Origin: Ichthyophis bannanicus
Taxonomy: Eukaryota; Chordata; Amphibia; Gymnophiona; Ichthyophiidae
Reading direction: 5' to 3'
Assembly (NCBI GenBank): GCA_033557465.1
Contig: CM066040.1
Coordinates: 324,464,297 to 324,528,296, forward strand
DNA length: 64,000 bases
The notes below the pieces were generated by a model that saw nothing but the letters and a program-made list of their open reading frames with translations, ran no database searches and was not told the origin of the DNA. Below, one piece after another: positions 1-11,170 of this stretch (within the stretch, counting starts at the first letter, position 1; each line of letters begins with the position of its first letter). The translations under genes were made by a program, and so were the position numbers.

Positions 1-538
1 AGAGTTTGTGGTAGTAGAGTGTGAAGATGCGATGTTTGTTGTTGATATAGTGCTCTGTAAATCAGTTTGCACTTGATCCAGGCTTCCAACGGGAGTAGGT
101 GGAGATGCTTCAGGACCGGGGTGAGTGGTCATATTTCTTCACCCTTTGAATGATCCTGGCTGTTGTGTTGAGGGCTGTCCGTAGTGGACTGAGCATGGAC
201 AGCGAAAGTCCTCGATTATATCGTGTTACAGTAATCCAGGTGGGGGAAGAGTCATTGCTTGCATAACCAAATCTGAAGTCCTGGGGATCTAGGAGTGGTC
301 TGAAGTGCTGTATCATCTTGGTTTTGAAGAATATTGTCCTTGTAGTTTTCGCAATCTATTGCTTGAATGAAAAGGTTTGGTCGAGAATGACGCCCATGTA
401 CTTTGAGTTTGGACAGGTGTGTTGGTGGGGTAAAGGTTTGATCCTTTGTGACAAATAATGCTTCTGTCTTTTTGAGGTTATTCTCCTGGAGCCTTTGGAG
501 ACATCGTTGAAGCAGGGGTCTTAGGCTTACGAGGGACA
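1..538 (-). mobile_element. L2-clade LINE fragment (RT C-terminal region)
   Basis: Minus-strand translation gives peptides such as ENNLKKTEALFVTKDQ and LRTALNTTARIIQ. They align with the better preserved L2-clade LINE at 19650-21852 (ENNLSINIKKTEALIVTKDP and LRTALNTTAIIIQ), so this is the region just after the RT catalytic motif. Several frames are needed, so the copy is dead. It is cut at 538, where DIRS copy A begins, and at the window edge. The family is clear from the match inside this window; the clade name L2 is from family knowledge. Confidence 0.8.
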
Positions 539-2432
539 TGCCCTTGCCTTTTGGACTGTTGCCCCTGCTGTGGGGCGGAGGCGGCCTGGTACTGTGGGGC
601 ATTACCAAACATCCCCTTCTTTCTCGGGAAGAAAGGCTTCTTCCCGGGGCCTTCTTATGGGGGTACACAGAGGTCTTCTTTGAGAATCTGGTCATGGTCA
701 GGAACTCAGTCTCTATCTCAGCAGTCTTGTCTGACCTGGGTTTTACAAAGAGGTTCTCTCCAGTGTAAGGGACATCGATGAGTTTGTCCTGGACCTATTG
801 TTCAAGGTCCGACGACTGCAGCCATGCCTGGTGTCAGGCCCCAATGCCTGCAACGGTTACTCTGGCTGAGGATTCGAAGCCATCGTATGCTGCTTGAGAC
901 AGGAACTTCGAGCACTCCTTGACTGTCGAAGCCAATGACTTGAACTGCTGAAGAGGTTCCCTATCGAGGCCTGCAGAGAAACTGGCTAGGTCCTTTAGGT
1001 ACATGCCGATGTACAACTGGTAGGACTGGACTCAGCAAACCAGTATCAAGCCCTGGTAGCATTTTCAGCCAAAGGCGTCCAAGATCTAGGCCTCCCTATC
1101 CAGGGGGAGGAGGGGGGGGGGGAGAGAGACAAGGAATGAATCTCTTGGCTCTTGAGTCGCCACATGGCCAACGCGGCGACCATAAAATTTGTGAGGAAGG
1201 TGGGTTTTTTGGAACCCCGGGCTTTGGCAGACTCGGTACCTGGAATCGAGCCGTCTGCTCACAATGGGCACTGACGCCAGTGTTTCCCACATACGGAGGA
1301 GGCAGTGCTTGAGGATCGGAGGGATGGGCACCATGAGGGCCTCGTACTGGAGGAACTCAAGTTTCTCCGTGAGGGGTTCCTTCTCCGCTTAGGTCTCAAA
1401 CATGAGCGCCTTTGCCATATCCCGCACAAAATTGAGGAAGGCAATGTCCTCAAGTATGGAACGGCGCTGGGACACCGGTCTAGATGGGTCTAAGAAAACA
1501 TCTTGGTGTCATCGGGTGTCTGGGGACTCCTCGTCCTCTGTTTCCCAGTCTGACTCAGTCAGGAAGAATCAAAGGCTCCATGACTTCCATGGTCAGGCCC
1601 CGAGCCTGAAGGCCCATGACCCCCGGGGACCTGTGGTCCCAGCCGCATGCATTCACTGGAGAGGATCAGTGTCCCAAGGAATGGGACAGGGACCTCGTTC
1701 GATGCCGATGGCTCTCTTGAGGTCAGTGATGCTTGAGGATTGGGGAAGCCCTCGAGTTTGAGGGTCCAATCATCGGGGTGGATGAACTAGAGGAACCGGA
1801 CATCAATGCCTGCTGCTGGGCCAAGAGGGCAGTGATGCTGCTGGGCCAAGGCCACCATAATGGTCTCCATGCAAGATGGCTCCGCAGCCTTTGACGTGGG
1901 CACTGATGGCTTCTGGCCCAGCATATGTTCCGTTGAGGGGGAGTCCTCGACCATGATATCCTTGGGGGGTCTGAGACCGGTCACCCAAACCTCCGGGACA
2001 GCTTGTGAGGCCGCTCCTGCTCCAAACCCAACACCTCAGACTCTCGCCGGGGACTTCAAGGCTAGGTGTGGGATTTACCCACTTTTCCAGATATGTCCTC
2101 CGAGGCAGTCTTCAAGGTTTTCAAGCTCTTCTTGCGTTCTACTTCCGAGAAACCACGGCCACAGGACTCCGAGACAGCATGGGCATCGCGGGGCACCAAG
2201 GGGGCCCTGGAAGTGTAGTGTCACCGTGGACTCTGGCGCAGAGTCAGATCTATGGAACAACTTCTCCTGCAGCAACCGACGGCTCGATGACTTTTTTGGA
2301 CATGGACTTGCAAAGTTCGCAGCCTGAGTTATCGAAGTCCGGCCTGAGACAAAGGAGGCAGTAGTCATTTGGATCAGTGAGGGACATCATTTCACTGCAC
2401 CAATCACATTTTTTGAAGCCGCTGGAGGCCAT
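539..2432 (-). pseudogene. DIRS gag (ORF1), decayed, copy A
   Basis: A Met at about 2432 starts an N-terminal cysteine-rich motif (KKCDWC, then YCLLC, then GCELC), with the same C-x2-C-x12-C-x2-C spacing as the other gag copies here. Farther on, 834-1016 encodes MYIGMYLKDLASFSAGL and ECSKFLSQAAYDGFE, the conserved gag core. Residues at 540-700 resemble the basic, glutamine-rich gag tail (KKPFFPRKKG type). Multiple frameshifts separate these blocks. The product would be the structural, nucleic-acid-binding protein of a DIRS particle; this copy cannot make it. Confidence 0.75.
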
Positions 2433-2840
2433 GGAGAAAAACAGGCCCTTCAACCTGGGCGAGGGTCCAAGGCCTACTGGTCAAAAAGGGCACGAAGTGC
2501 CAATTGAGGGACACCTCAAGAAAAAGAACCCAAGGAGCGACGCAGAGGCGAGCTAGCTTGGGAGTGGAAAAGGAACCAGTACGCATACCAGAAAGGATAA
2601 TTTTAAGGCAAAAAAAAAAAAGACACTTTTTCCATGGAAACGGGACAGACATCCGGTGGGCTCTGTGGAAAAAAGGAGACTGAGGCAAGATGGCACCACT
2701 GTGTGGGAAGGGGACTCGGCACATGCATGCATGGTGCATCTCCCAAAGGCTTTCTTTGAAAGCTGGAGAGATACTTCTGCATGGGCTCCGTCGATGCCGA
2801 CATTACCATGAGGACTGACTTCCTGCTTGTTCCTGGAGAA
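539..2840 (-). mobile_element. DIRS copy A: gag and 5' terminal repeat only
   Basis: The right (5') terminus at about 2740-2840 carries the subfamily end signature: a 'ggctttctttgaaagctgg' block, a 'ctccgtcg' block, and the terminal gaggactgacttcctgcttg plus tcctggagaa. Copies B and H have the same signature. To its left lies a decayed gag gene. RT-RNase H, YR, the internal complementary region and the left end are missing, because the element is truncated against an L2 fragment at 538. An L2 3' fragment follows directly at 2841. Confidence 0.8.
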
Positions 2841-3668
2841 TACTACACTCCGCCCTGTTTCCTCAGCTCGCAACCTTGGGGCCATCTTTGACTCTACTCT
2901 CTCTTTCTCTGCACACATCTAACAGATAGCTAAAAGCTGTCGCTTCTTTCTCTATAATACTGGCATAATACGCCCCTTCTTTTCTGTCCACACTACTAAG
3001 ACACTTATCCACTCTTTACCCATCCCATCTAGACTACTGCAACCTCCTCCTTCTGGTCTCCTCTGAATCATCTCTCTCTCCCTTCAATATGTTCAAAACT
3101 CAGCCGTGTGGCCAATCTTCCGCCATCCTCTATATGCTCATATAACCCCCCTTCTCAAGTCGCTTCATTGGCTCCCTATCCATTTCTGCAGTCAGTTCAA
3201 ACGTCTCCTACTGACCGATAAGTGCACTCATTCTGCTGCTCTTCACTACCTTTCCTCTCTTATCTCTCCCTACACCCCTCCTTGGGAACTCTGCTCTTCT
3301 GGCAGATCCCTTCTACCTGTGTCCTTCTCTTCTACTGCCAACTCCAGTCTTCGATCCTTCCACCTTGCAGATCCTTACGCCTGGAACAAACTTCCCAAGT
3401 CTGTGCGTCAGGTTTCATCTCTGGCCCTTTTCAAATACAAGCTGAAAACTCACCTCTTTGAGTCTGCTTTTGGATCCTGATCCGCTTGGTCTCCTATGTG
3501 TTTCCTTGCCACTCCCCTAGATGTGTCCTTGTCCTCAGCTGTTGTGTTGTCTGTCTTGACTAGATTGTAAGCTCTGATGAGCAGGGACCATCTTTTACAT
3601 GTGTCTGTACAGTGCTGCATATAGCTTGTAGTGCTATACAAATGACAAGTAATAGTAGTAATATAAGT
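2841..3668 (+). mobile_element. L2-clade LINE 3' end with RT C-terminus
   Basis: 3106-3480 encodes the typical end of an L2-type ORF2: a SLHWLPIHFCSQFKRLLLT block, then PYAWNKLPKSVRQ and FKYKLKTHLFESAF before the stop. The 3' UTR has the familiar L2 tail (tgtaagctctgatgagcaggg, then tgtacagtgctgc, then gtgctatac) and ends in a short taatagtagtaa repeat. Upstream sequence from 2841 is the same ORF in broken frames. A piece of the same 3' region lies in reverse at 48705-48960. Confidence 0.85.
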
Positions 3669-3957
3669 AGTAATATAAGACTGCTTTCAAGCAATCCTGA
3701 GGGGAAAACCTACAGCCCTAGGTATGCAAAGAAAACGGGAAAGGGAGAGGGTTAAGGAAGATATAAGAGCTCTTATTGCTATTAAATTGGAGATCCATAA
3801 TTTAAACAGTCCCTCCAGACAAAATTAATGCATTGAAAGGATTATTCCCATTTAGATAGACAGAGGGTGAAATTCAGTACTTGGGGATTACACTGATTTG
3901 GAGTGATATTTTGTAGCTATGAGGAGCTTTTTAAAAAATAAGAGATTTGGAGAAACT
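3669..3957 (+). mobile_element. possible L1 ORF2 remnant
   Basis: Very degraded. A plus-strand reading near 3870-3900 gives EIQYLGITL, the 'YLGI' block found after the RT domain of L1/Tx1-type LINEs. Upstream codons are lysine- and leucine-rich, as expected for that region. Frames are broken throughout. This is a weak call; it may simply be unassigned DNA. Confidence 0.3.
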
Positions 3958-3965
3958 ATCTAAAT

Positions 3966-4140
3966 CAGGGCTTCTCAACCCAGTCCTCAAGAAACAAAGC
4001 CAATCAGGTTTTTAGGATACCACAATGAATATGCATACAATGGAGGCAGTGGATGCAGCTCTCTCTCATGCATATTCATTGTGGCTATCCTGAAAATCCG
4101 ACTGGCCAGGTATCCTCTCAGGACTGGGTAGAGAACCTTA
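3966..4140. mobile_element. hAT-like palindromic MITE (175 bp)
   Basis: The two ends are inverted repeats (cagggcttctcaaccc at the left, gggtagagaacctta at the right). The interior is also largely self-complementary: a block with 'atgaatatgcat' on the left mirrors 'atgcatattcat' on the right. It is flanked by an 8-bp near-duplication, atctaaat (3958-3965) and gtctaaat (4141-4148). No coding capacity. Length of target duplication and end sequence suggest hAT superfamily; a diverged second copy is at 57931-58123. Confidence 0.75.
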
Positions 4141-4148
4141 GTCTAAAT

Positions 4149-4789
4149 TAAATTTGTCCTCGATGGGTGGAATATCAGGGATGACTGAAGTGGTATATAA
4201 AGGTGCGGAACAACTGAAGGAAATATCGATACATCGGGAAGATGTATTACAACTATTAGATAAACTGAAGAGTAGCAAATCACCTGGGCCGGATGGTATA
4301 CATCCAAGGGTGTTGAAAGAACTTAAATATGAGATTGCAGACCTGCTATTAGTAATCTGTGAATTTTCATTAAAATCATCTGTAATACCTGAAGATTGGA
4401 GGATTGCCAATGTAACGCCAATTTTTAAAAAGGGTTCCAGGGGTGATCCGGGAAACTACAGACCGGTGAGCCTGACGTCAGTACCGGGAAAAATGGTAGA
4501 AACCATCATAAAAAATAAAATTACTCAGCATGTAGATAGTCATGGCCTAATGGGAAACAGCCAACATGGTTTTAGACAAGGAAGATCTTGTCTTACTAAT
4601 CTATTATGTTTTTTTTGAAAGTGTGAATAAACAGGTGGACAAAGGTGAGTCGGTTGATATAGTGTATCTGGACTTTCAGAAAGCCTTTGACAAGGTCCCT
4701 CATCAGAGACTTTTGGCAAAACTAAAGAGTCATGGGATAGGAGGCAGTGTACTACTGTGGATCAAGAACTGGTTAAAAGACAGAAAGCA
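4149..4789 (+). pseudogene. CR1-clade LINE reverse transcriptase fragment
   Basis: 4154-4618 encodes SKSPGPDGIHPRVLKEL, PEDWRIANVTPIFKKG, NYRPVSLTSVPGK and SQHGFRQGRSCLTNL, the N-terminal RT blocks of CR1-type LINEs. The next block (VDIVYLDFQKAFDKVPHQRL) continues in another frame at 4620-4790. The shift coincides with a run of eight T at about 4610. The catalytic YADD block is missing because an L1 begins at about 4790. Confidence 0.85.
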
Positions 4790-4924
4790 GGGGGGCGGAG
4801 CTTGCCACAGAACAGAATGGACGCATGAGCTGCTGCTCCCGTTGCTACCGGAGATTCCTGAGCTTATTTTTGGGAGAGTAACTTTAAATATTGAACCCTT
4901 GTTGGAGAGCTGAAAGGGTGGTGC

Positions 4925-5717
4925 TTGAGGATGTCGACATTGAAGCCGGCCCAACTGGAGCTTCAGCAGGGAGCGGGGTCGGCAGCGAAGCGCACCAAGT
5001 CTGATATAGGGTCCCCACAGAAAATGGCCACGGTGGAGAAAGAAGGAGTAGCGGCGGAAGGCCTTCGAGAGATACTAATGGAGTTGAAAAGTGTCAAGGA
5101 GATGATTGCTACCAATGCAACTACGTTAACTGCGATTCAGGAGGATTTGAATGAGGTAAAGGACAAAATCGCTACCGTTAATACGCGGGTAAATGCAGTA
5201 GAATTGCGGGTCCAGAGGCAAGAAACTGCGCTGGAGCAGATGGGCCCTCTTATGCGACGGACCAAGAAGATTGAAGAACAGATTGAATTATCAAAACAAT
5301 CGGGCCAGGCATAATAATGTTAGACTGGTAGGGGTCCCCGAAGGGGCTGAAGGAGTTGACCTGATAGTATTTCTGGAAAAGGTTATACCGGAGGTATTGC
5401 AGCTTACTTTTGTGAGGCCTTTTGAGCTGGAGAGGGCTCACCGCGTTCCTTCGCATAAAGCGGATAATGTCCGGTACCCACGGCCAATCATAATGAAAGT
5501 GCTCAGATACCCGCAGGTTCTACAGATTCTCCAGGCCGCTAAAAAGATCACGGCGCTTCAGATTCAGGGCCAAAAAGTTGCTTTTTACCCGGACTTGAGT
5601 AAACAAACTATGGATCGTCGGAGAGCGCTACTGGCTGCAGACCCATGCTGCAAAGTTTGCAGGCGAGATATGGACTATATTATCCTGGAACAATGCGGGT
5701 CACTCTCAATAATATGA
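4925..5717 (+). pseudogene. L1 ORF1 (coiled-coil RNA-binding protein), frameshifted
   Basis: The first part (4925-5314) has a heptad-rich coiled coil (LREILMELKSVKEMI, DLNEVKDKIATVNTRVNAVELRV). The second part, in another frame from about 5271, carries the RRM/C-terminal-domain hallmarks of L1 ORF1p: RARHNNVRLVGVPEG, ELERAHRVP, PRPIIMKVLRYP and KVAFYPDLS. The frame change falls at about 5265-5300, so an indel breaks the protein. In L1 elements this protein trimerises and packages the element RNA in the cytoplasm; this copy is inactive. Confidence 0.85.
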
Positions 5718-6222
5718 TGAGGAATTTTGTAGATGCTGACAAGCTGAAAGCTTTCCTGCAGGAGAGGAGTGACATGGAGACCTGAAGGACTGGTTGCAAT
5801 GTTTATTTGGTATTGAGGAAGAAGTAATAAAGAAAAGGATGGTAATAGAGAGACAATGTTAGTGACATCTTCTTCAGATGGGGAAATGAAAAGATAAGTG
5901 TTTTCTGTTTAATGATGGAGATATAAATATGAGTTTTGATGTGCACTGAAAGTTATGACCTGACATTACTAGTGAATTAACTAGGTTGTTTGAAAAAAAT
6001 CTCTGTTTGATAAATATATTTATGCAGATATAGTAGCAACAGTGGGGCTAAATGATGGCTATTCTGTTAATGTGGATGGTTTTCACCTTGAAATGTATAT
6101 GTATAAAGTTAGTATGTTGTAATGTGCCGGTCCAGTCCAATGGAACGCCTCCAGCACGGGAGATAGTAGTCAATAAAAAAAGTGCAGGCCCACTATCTAC
6201 AGAATGATGCAGTTGATACATG

Positions 6223-6660
6223 ATTTATTTATTTATTTAACAAGTTTTTTATACCGCCTTTTCCTTCAATCAAAGCGGTCACAAGAAATACAAGGTATAA
6301 ACAAGGGAAACAAACAGTATAGACATGACAACATATGGTAATGTAGGAAAAATAACAAGGGTTAACAAAATAGTGGATTATTTATAAAATATATACAATA
6401 GATAATATCTTAGTCATTTGTTGATCCATAGTGCTCAATAAAAAGTAAAGTTTTTAATTGCTTGCGAAAGTCACTTAAAACATCAATTGCACGTAAATCA
6501 GGGGGGAGAGAGTTCCAAATCAAAGGGGCAGCCAAAGAAATTGCTCGTTGTGATGTACATTTGCGTGATTTAGCGAAGTTTCTTGGGGTATTGAGGGTGT
6601 TTGAGGTGGATAATCTTCTAGGTCTGTTGCTGGTATCACGGGATAAAATGATAAAATGAT
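6223..6660 (-). mobile_element. L2-clade LINE 3' fragment inserted in the L1
   Basis: Begins on the plus strand with (attt)n and a 'ttataccgcc' block, the reverse of an L2-type 3' tail. Minus-strand codons at 6410-6660 read ISLAAPLIWNSLPPDLRAI and FRKQLKTLLFIEHYG, the conserved end of an L2 ORF2. L1 spacer lies on the left and L1 ORF2 on the right, so this piece was inserted after the L1. Confidence 0.8.
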
Positions 6661-7014
6661 AGCTAATGATCTGATTTTGCTCTCGTTGAATGTGTAAGGG
6701 ATTACCGGTCCAATAAAACGAAAGAAGATATTGTCCTACTGTCAACAAAAAAGAACGGACATTGTATATCTGCAGGAGTCGCATTTGTCGGACAAGGAGT
6801 CGCTGAAAGTGGTCTCCAAACACTATCAGGTAGCTGTTGCAGCCCCAGCCGCAAGACGGAAGGGAGGAGTGATAACCCTGGTGTGGAAGGCGCTTTTGCC
6901 TGCAATTAAAGAAACAAAGGCAGATCCTTTAGGTAGATGGGCTCGTGCGACGCTGCAAATCGGTCAAAACCTGCTAACATTCATGAACATATATGCACCA
7001 AATACTGACTAACC
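6661..7014 (+). pseudogene. L1 ORF2 N-terminus (endonuclease domain), truncated
   Basis: Codons from 6661 read LILLSLNV, then GITGPIKRKKILSY, RTDIVYLQESHLSD, GVITLVWKALLP and LTFMNIYAPNTD. This is the start of the apurinic/apyrimidinic-type endonuclease of L1 ORF2p, including the 'LQE' catalytic Glu block. One in-frame stop sits in the LNV-GITG stretch. The gene ends abruptly at 7014 against DIRS copy B, so the RT domain is absent. Confidence 0.8.
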
Positions 7015-8707
7015 TAGCTTCTTCAAAACATTGGCTTGCCATGGGCTTGCCAAAAAGGTTTTCACCTCGGCAGGGGACATCGACCAACTTGTCCTGCACC
7101 CATGGCTCGAGGTCTGATGACTGTAGCCAGGCCTGATGGCGTGCACCGATGCCGTCCGCGGCTACTCGGGCCGAAGCCTTGAAGCCATCATTGGCTGCTC
7201 GAGAAATAAACTTCGAGCACTCACGTATACCCGACGACAGAGCATTGAACCTCTGCAAAGGTTCCTCAGAGAGACCAGCAGAGAACCTGGCAATCTCCTT
7301 TGCCAGATCTTGAAGGTACATGCCCATGTACAGCTGGTAGGTCTGGACACGGCAAGCAAGCATAGAGCCCTGGAAGCACTTCTTACCGAGGGCATCCAGG
7401 TTCCGGGCCTCCAAGCCGGGAGGCACTGAGGAGTGCATCTTCTGACTCTTCAGACGATGCATGGCCGATTCCACAACCATGGAGTGGTGCGGTAATTGTG
7501 CCATTTGGAACCCGGGGCTTTTGCGGACTCGATAGATGGAATCAACCTGCTTGCTTAAAACCGGCGTCGATGCTGGCGCCTCCCACATGCAGAAGAGCAA
7601 CCGTTCCAGCATCAGAGGAACCGGAACAGTAAAGGCCTCCTTCGGAGGAGAGTCATACTGTAGGGCCTCGAGCTCCTCGGCACGAGGCTCCTCCTCAGGA
7701 TCTGCGGGGAATGCCAAGGTCTTGGCCATATCCCGCACGAAGTCCGAGAACCGGGTATCCTCCAGTGGGGACCTTCTCCGAGGCTCGGACTCGGGTGAGT
7801 CTGAAGGGATGCACCGAGTCCGAAAGGTTTCGGGTGACTCCTCATCCTCCGTCTCCCAGCCGGACTCCTCAGAGGAGGAATCAAGCGGCTCCGGTCGGGC
7901 AGGCACCGATGCCATCCGCCCCGACGCCGAGGGTACCGGCGTCGACGACCTCGGTCCCGAACGGGAGGCCGAGAGAAACCTTGGCCGAGGATCAACTCGA
8001 GCGCGCATGGACTCGAGGATCGGCTCGGCCTCCGGGGTCGACTTGGACGTCGATGTCCCGGTGGTCGGGGCAGATGCACTGGTGAGACCGGCGATCAGTG
8101 CCCCCTGCTGTTCCATGAAGGCAGCCAAGCTGCTCTCCAAGGCCGTCAACCTGAGTCTGAGCTCAGGAGACTCAGCAGCCCCCGACTCGAGCCCTGGCGG
8201 CGCCGGGCCTGACGTCGGCTCCCCTGGAGGAGAGTCCACGAGGAATACAGTACTCATGTGACCCGGGGACTCCATCTCCACACGAGGTTGTTTTGCAGGC
8301 CTCTCTGACTCCAAAGACCCGGGACGGCGCTTGGGGCTATGCGACTTGGCCCTGGAGGAGCCAAGTGCATCCACCGACGCCGCCTTCGCGGGTTTTTTCT
8401 TCTTGCGATGCTCCCGCGAGGGAGACCCCCTTTCAGAGGAGCTCCGACGCTGCTCGGTGCCGGAGTCCCGAGATGTCAAGGCCTCTGATGAGGTCCGGGC
8501 CCGACCGGACGCGGAGTCAGAGAAGATTCTTTCCTTTTGGTACTGCCGAATCCTCAACGCCTTAGAGGACATTTTCTCACACGGACCACAGATCATCGGG
8601 TCATGATCGGGTCCGAGGCATCGGAGGCAGCAGTCATGTGTGTCGGTGAGAGACATAAGTTTCTTACACCGATCACACTTTTTATACCCGCTGGCAGCTA
8701 TCGGGGG
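7015..8707 (-). pseudogene. DIRS gag, long open frame but start codon lost, copy B
   Basis: A 560-codon frame runs from 8656 to 6974; the last residues are junction sequence. The gag frame is open further upstream to about 8707 through ASGYKKCDRC, but the codon at the expected Met is ATA, where copy A has ATG. Features in order are the cysteine-rich N-terminus (KKCDRC, CCLRCLGPDH, CGPC), a Ser/Arg/Pro/Glu-rich middle (residues about 30-300), and the conserved core (YRVRKSPGFQMAQLPHHS, YMGMYLQDLAKEIARF, ECSKFISRAANDGF, ENLFGKP). The C-terminal basic tail is missing. CpG-rich composition suggests a relatively recent copy. Confidence 0.85.
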
Positions 8708-8856
8708 AAAAAGGACCCCTGCGAGGTCAAAAGACAGGGCTGCCAGTGAAAACAGAAAAATTGGCGCGTACGCTAGTCACTAAGGACAAAAAACGAAAAA
8801 AGAGGTCCGGGCTCGATACCGATGTATTGGGCCCAGGCGGGAAAGGGAAACTGGCG

Positions 8857-9110
8857 TCAAACCGAAGAAAACGGGTTCACACAGAATAAAATTGACTTTT
8901 TCCTCGGGTGAAACGAAAACACATCCGTCGGGCTCCGAGGAAAAAAGAAGACTGAGCAAGATGGCACCCTTGGGCGGGAAGGGGACCGTGCATGCGTGCT
9001 GCATTCCCAAAGGCTTTCTTTGAAAGCTGGGGAAATGCTCCGCATGGGGGCTCCGTCGGCGCCGACGTCACCCATATGTGAGGACTGACTTCCTACTTGG
9101 TCCTGGAGAA
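8857..9110 (-). repeat. right inverted terminal repeat, DIRS copy B
   Basis: Mirror image of the left terminal region of copy H (61983-62170): shared blocks include the 'aaaggctttctttgaaagc' stretch, the 14-bp palindrome cgtcggcgccgacg, 'catatgtgaggactgac' and the terminal tcctggagaa. It holds the 5' end of the element on the minus strand. Confidence 0.8.
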
Positions 9111-9475
9111 AGCACAGTTACTTACCTGTAACAGGTGATCTCCGGAACAGCAGGAATTAGTCTTCACACGTGGGAGACGTCGCCGACGGAGGCCGCACGG
9201 GAAAATGCTCCCCAGCATCCAATCAGAAAGCCTTTGGGAGCATCCCCTGCGCCTGCGCGGTGGCTTCCTGCCCTTCCCACTGCCTCTCCCCAGTTGAGTT
9301 TCATAGCTGAGCCGGCAGGAGAGGAGAGGAAGGAATAGAGAAAAAGAGAGATACAACTCCCAGGGGAGGTGGGCGGGTTGTGAAGACTAATTCCTGCTGT
9401 TCCGGAGATCACCTGTTACAGGTAAGTAACTGTGCCATCTCCAGGAACAAGCAGGAATGAGTCTACACACGTGGG
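9110..9475. repeat. left terminal repeat and internal complementary region, copy C
   Basis: 9110-9165 is the left terminus, with acctgtaacaggt as a small palindrome. 9380-9436 is its reverse complement (tgtgaagactaattcctg through ggtaagtaactgtg). Directly after it, 9437-9475 (catctccaggaacaagcagg onward) is the reverse complement of the right terminus at about 14228-14266. The two adjacent inverted copies spell the right end joined to the left end, the defining internal complementary region of DIRS elements. Confidence 0.85.
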
Positions 9476-9589
9476 GACTCCCTAGCTTAGGATGCCCGGG
9501 GAGATCCCATAAGCGCAGCCCAGACGGGATGGCATTTGCCCAGCCTGAATCTCCGGCATCCCCTGAGGGATGGAGGGCAGGAGTTGAAT

Positions 9590-11165
9590 AGAGGAACAGC
9601 GAATCCAAAGACTACGGAGGCAAGTCTTTAGAGGGCAGAACAGGTACCATTAGGATACAGCAAAAAAAAAACCCAGGCTACAGGAGTAGGCAGAGGGGAG
9701 CATGAAGAGAATCATTAAGCATGTAATGAGTAAATGACCTAGTACCATACAGAGCTTACCGGCCATTAGGTTTCTACTGAATTAATGGTTTAGAATCCTG
9801 TACTGCTTACCCACCGGGTTGTCGGAAGTAGTCCTGTGATGAAGGCACTGTAGACGCAGTAGCGAGGTCATCAAGGAAACTTCACCGCAGCGGGGAGGAA
9901 GTTCCAAATCCGGAAGGCCATGGGATCCAGGCGTCAGCTGGGTCAGGAGAAGGACGGCAGGTCTTCCAGGGGGCTCACGGCAAGCTGAGCACTCCCTTAG
10001 GAGTAGAGTCCATACTCAGAGGACCAACAGTGGAAGACAGGCCGAACTAGCGAGCCTATCCCGGAGAAGAGTAGAGGTGTACCCCGGAGCAGAAGGGGTA
10101 CACAGTCTGCCCTAGCGAGAGATAGGGAGACAAGGGTCCGGGCCTCCGGGAGGAGGACCTAACTGAAAAAGGGACTGTTGACTTCACAGCAGTAGGGTGC
10201 CACCAGTCCGCGGCCCGACGGGGATTAGGCAGGCGGACTGGCCGGACCCCCTGGGGGGGGGGGGTGAGTACCGGACATAGGGGGAAAAGCGGTAAACACA
10301 GGTACTGTGGGGATCCCCCAAGGCGCCTGCCAAGCAGGTGATATCTAGTATATCTAAGCCGGTGGACATGGGGACGCCCCCTCCGGTACTAACGCAGGCA
10401 CGCCGGGGGCCTGCCTCCATGAGCAGCACTCAGGTAAGGCGGATCTGCCATCGATCCCCAGAACGTCCACCTGGAGAGGTGGCCGCAAGATCCGTCAGGG
10501 GAGGGATCTTTCCCGGAGGGCAAGGGCAGATCGGCGAGCTAAGAGCGCGGTAGCGCGGGGGACGGAGATAGCATCAGTCCAGTAGAATGCCACAGGGGGT
10601 TGGAGGCCCTAATGTGTCCCCAGGACCTGCGCGTAGAAATTGTCTCCCGCACAATCGGGGGACATGAGGGTATAGTCCCCGGAGAGTATAGGGGGACTAT
10701 AGCGGCTGGAGGGGAATCCCAGTACGGAAGCAATCAGCAAGAGGATACTGGCTGAGAGGGGTTCGGGGACGTACCGAAGAGTAAGTAGGGTGACCGTGGG
10801 CCAGAGCGATCACGGCGTAAGGTGGTCTCCCTTTCCCACAGAGGAGAAGACCTGAACCCCTAGATAAGTCCCCGAACATTTTCCAACTGGACGAGCCCCA
10901 GAGTAGAGCTCTAGTCTAAACTTCTGGTGAGGTGGTTAAGAGCAGGCAGCCGCCCACCTGAGCCTAAAAATGCTTAGTATGAGAGTCCTGGCGCGGGCGC
11001 GGGGACATCAACCCGGGGTGAGAGGTCCCTTGCTTGGGCGCGCCTGGAGGGTGGGCGGAGGGCTGACATTTCCTCTTCCTAGGGAAGGGGGGTCTGGAGG
11101 GGCGTTTACCACCACCGGGGGGAAGCCGGGCCCTAGGCTGGCTGCTAACTCTGGGACCTGTGGCT
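9590..11165. other. GC-rich interior of copy C, no recognised coding
   Basis: No frame here shows RT, RNase H or YR motifs on either strand. The sequence is rich in gg/cc runs, with a C/G homopolymer at about 10250-10265. It replaces the enzyme-coding part of related elements. Its origin is not recognisable; it could be 5'-gag-derived or captured sequence. Confidence 0.5.
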
Positions 11166-11170
11166 GGCTG

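Larger units (their letters stand above)
4790..7014 (+). mobile_element. L1 LINE: 5' UTR, ORF1 and start of ORF2, interrupted by an L2
   Basis: The element starts with a GC-rich L1-style 5' UTR (ggggggcggagcttgcc) at about 4790, joined to the CR1 fragment. ORF1 lies at 4925-5717. A non-coding spacer follows to about 6222, an L2 3' fragment sits at 6223-6660, and ORF2 begins at 6661 and runs only to 7014, where DIRS copy B starts. Orientation, order and spacing of ORF1 and ORF2 are consistent with one L1 copy split by one later insertion. Confidence 0.75.
7015..9110 (-). mobile_element. DIRS copy B: gag and 5' terminal repeat
   Basis: The right terminus at about 8990-9110 has the core palindrome gtcggcgccgac and the end gaggactgacttcc plus tcctggagaa. 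Copy H's internal complementary region repeats the reverse of this end, so B and H are the same subfamily. Only gag and the 5' UTR follow; the rest is missing and the element is truncated against L1 ORF2 at 7014. Copy C begins at the exact right-hand edge. Confidence 0.85.

Noticed and set aside
7536..8261. 241-residue plus-strand frame
   Set aside because: Antisense shadow of the GC-rich Ser/Pro part of DIRS gag copy B.
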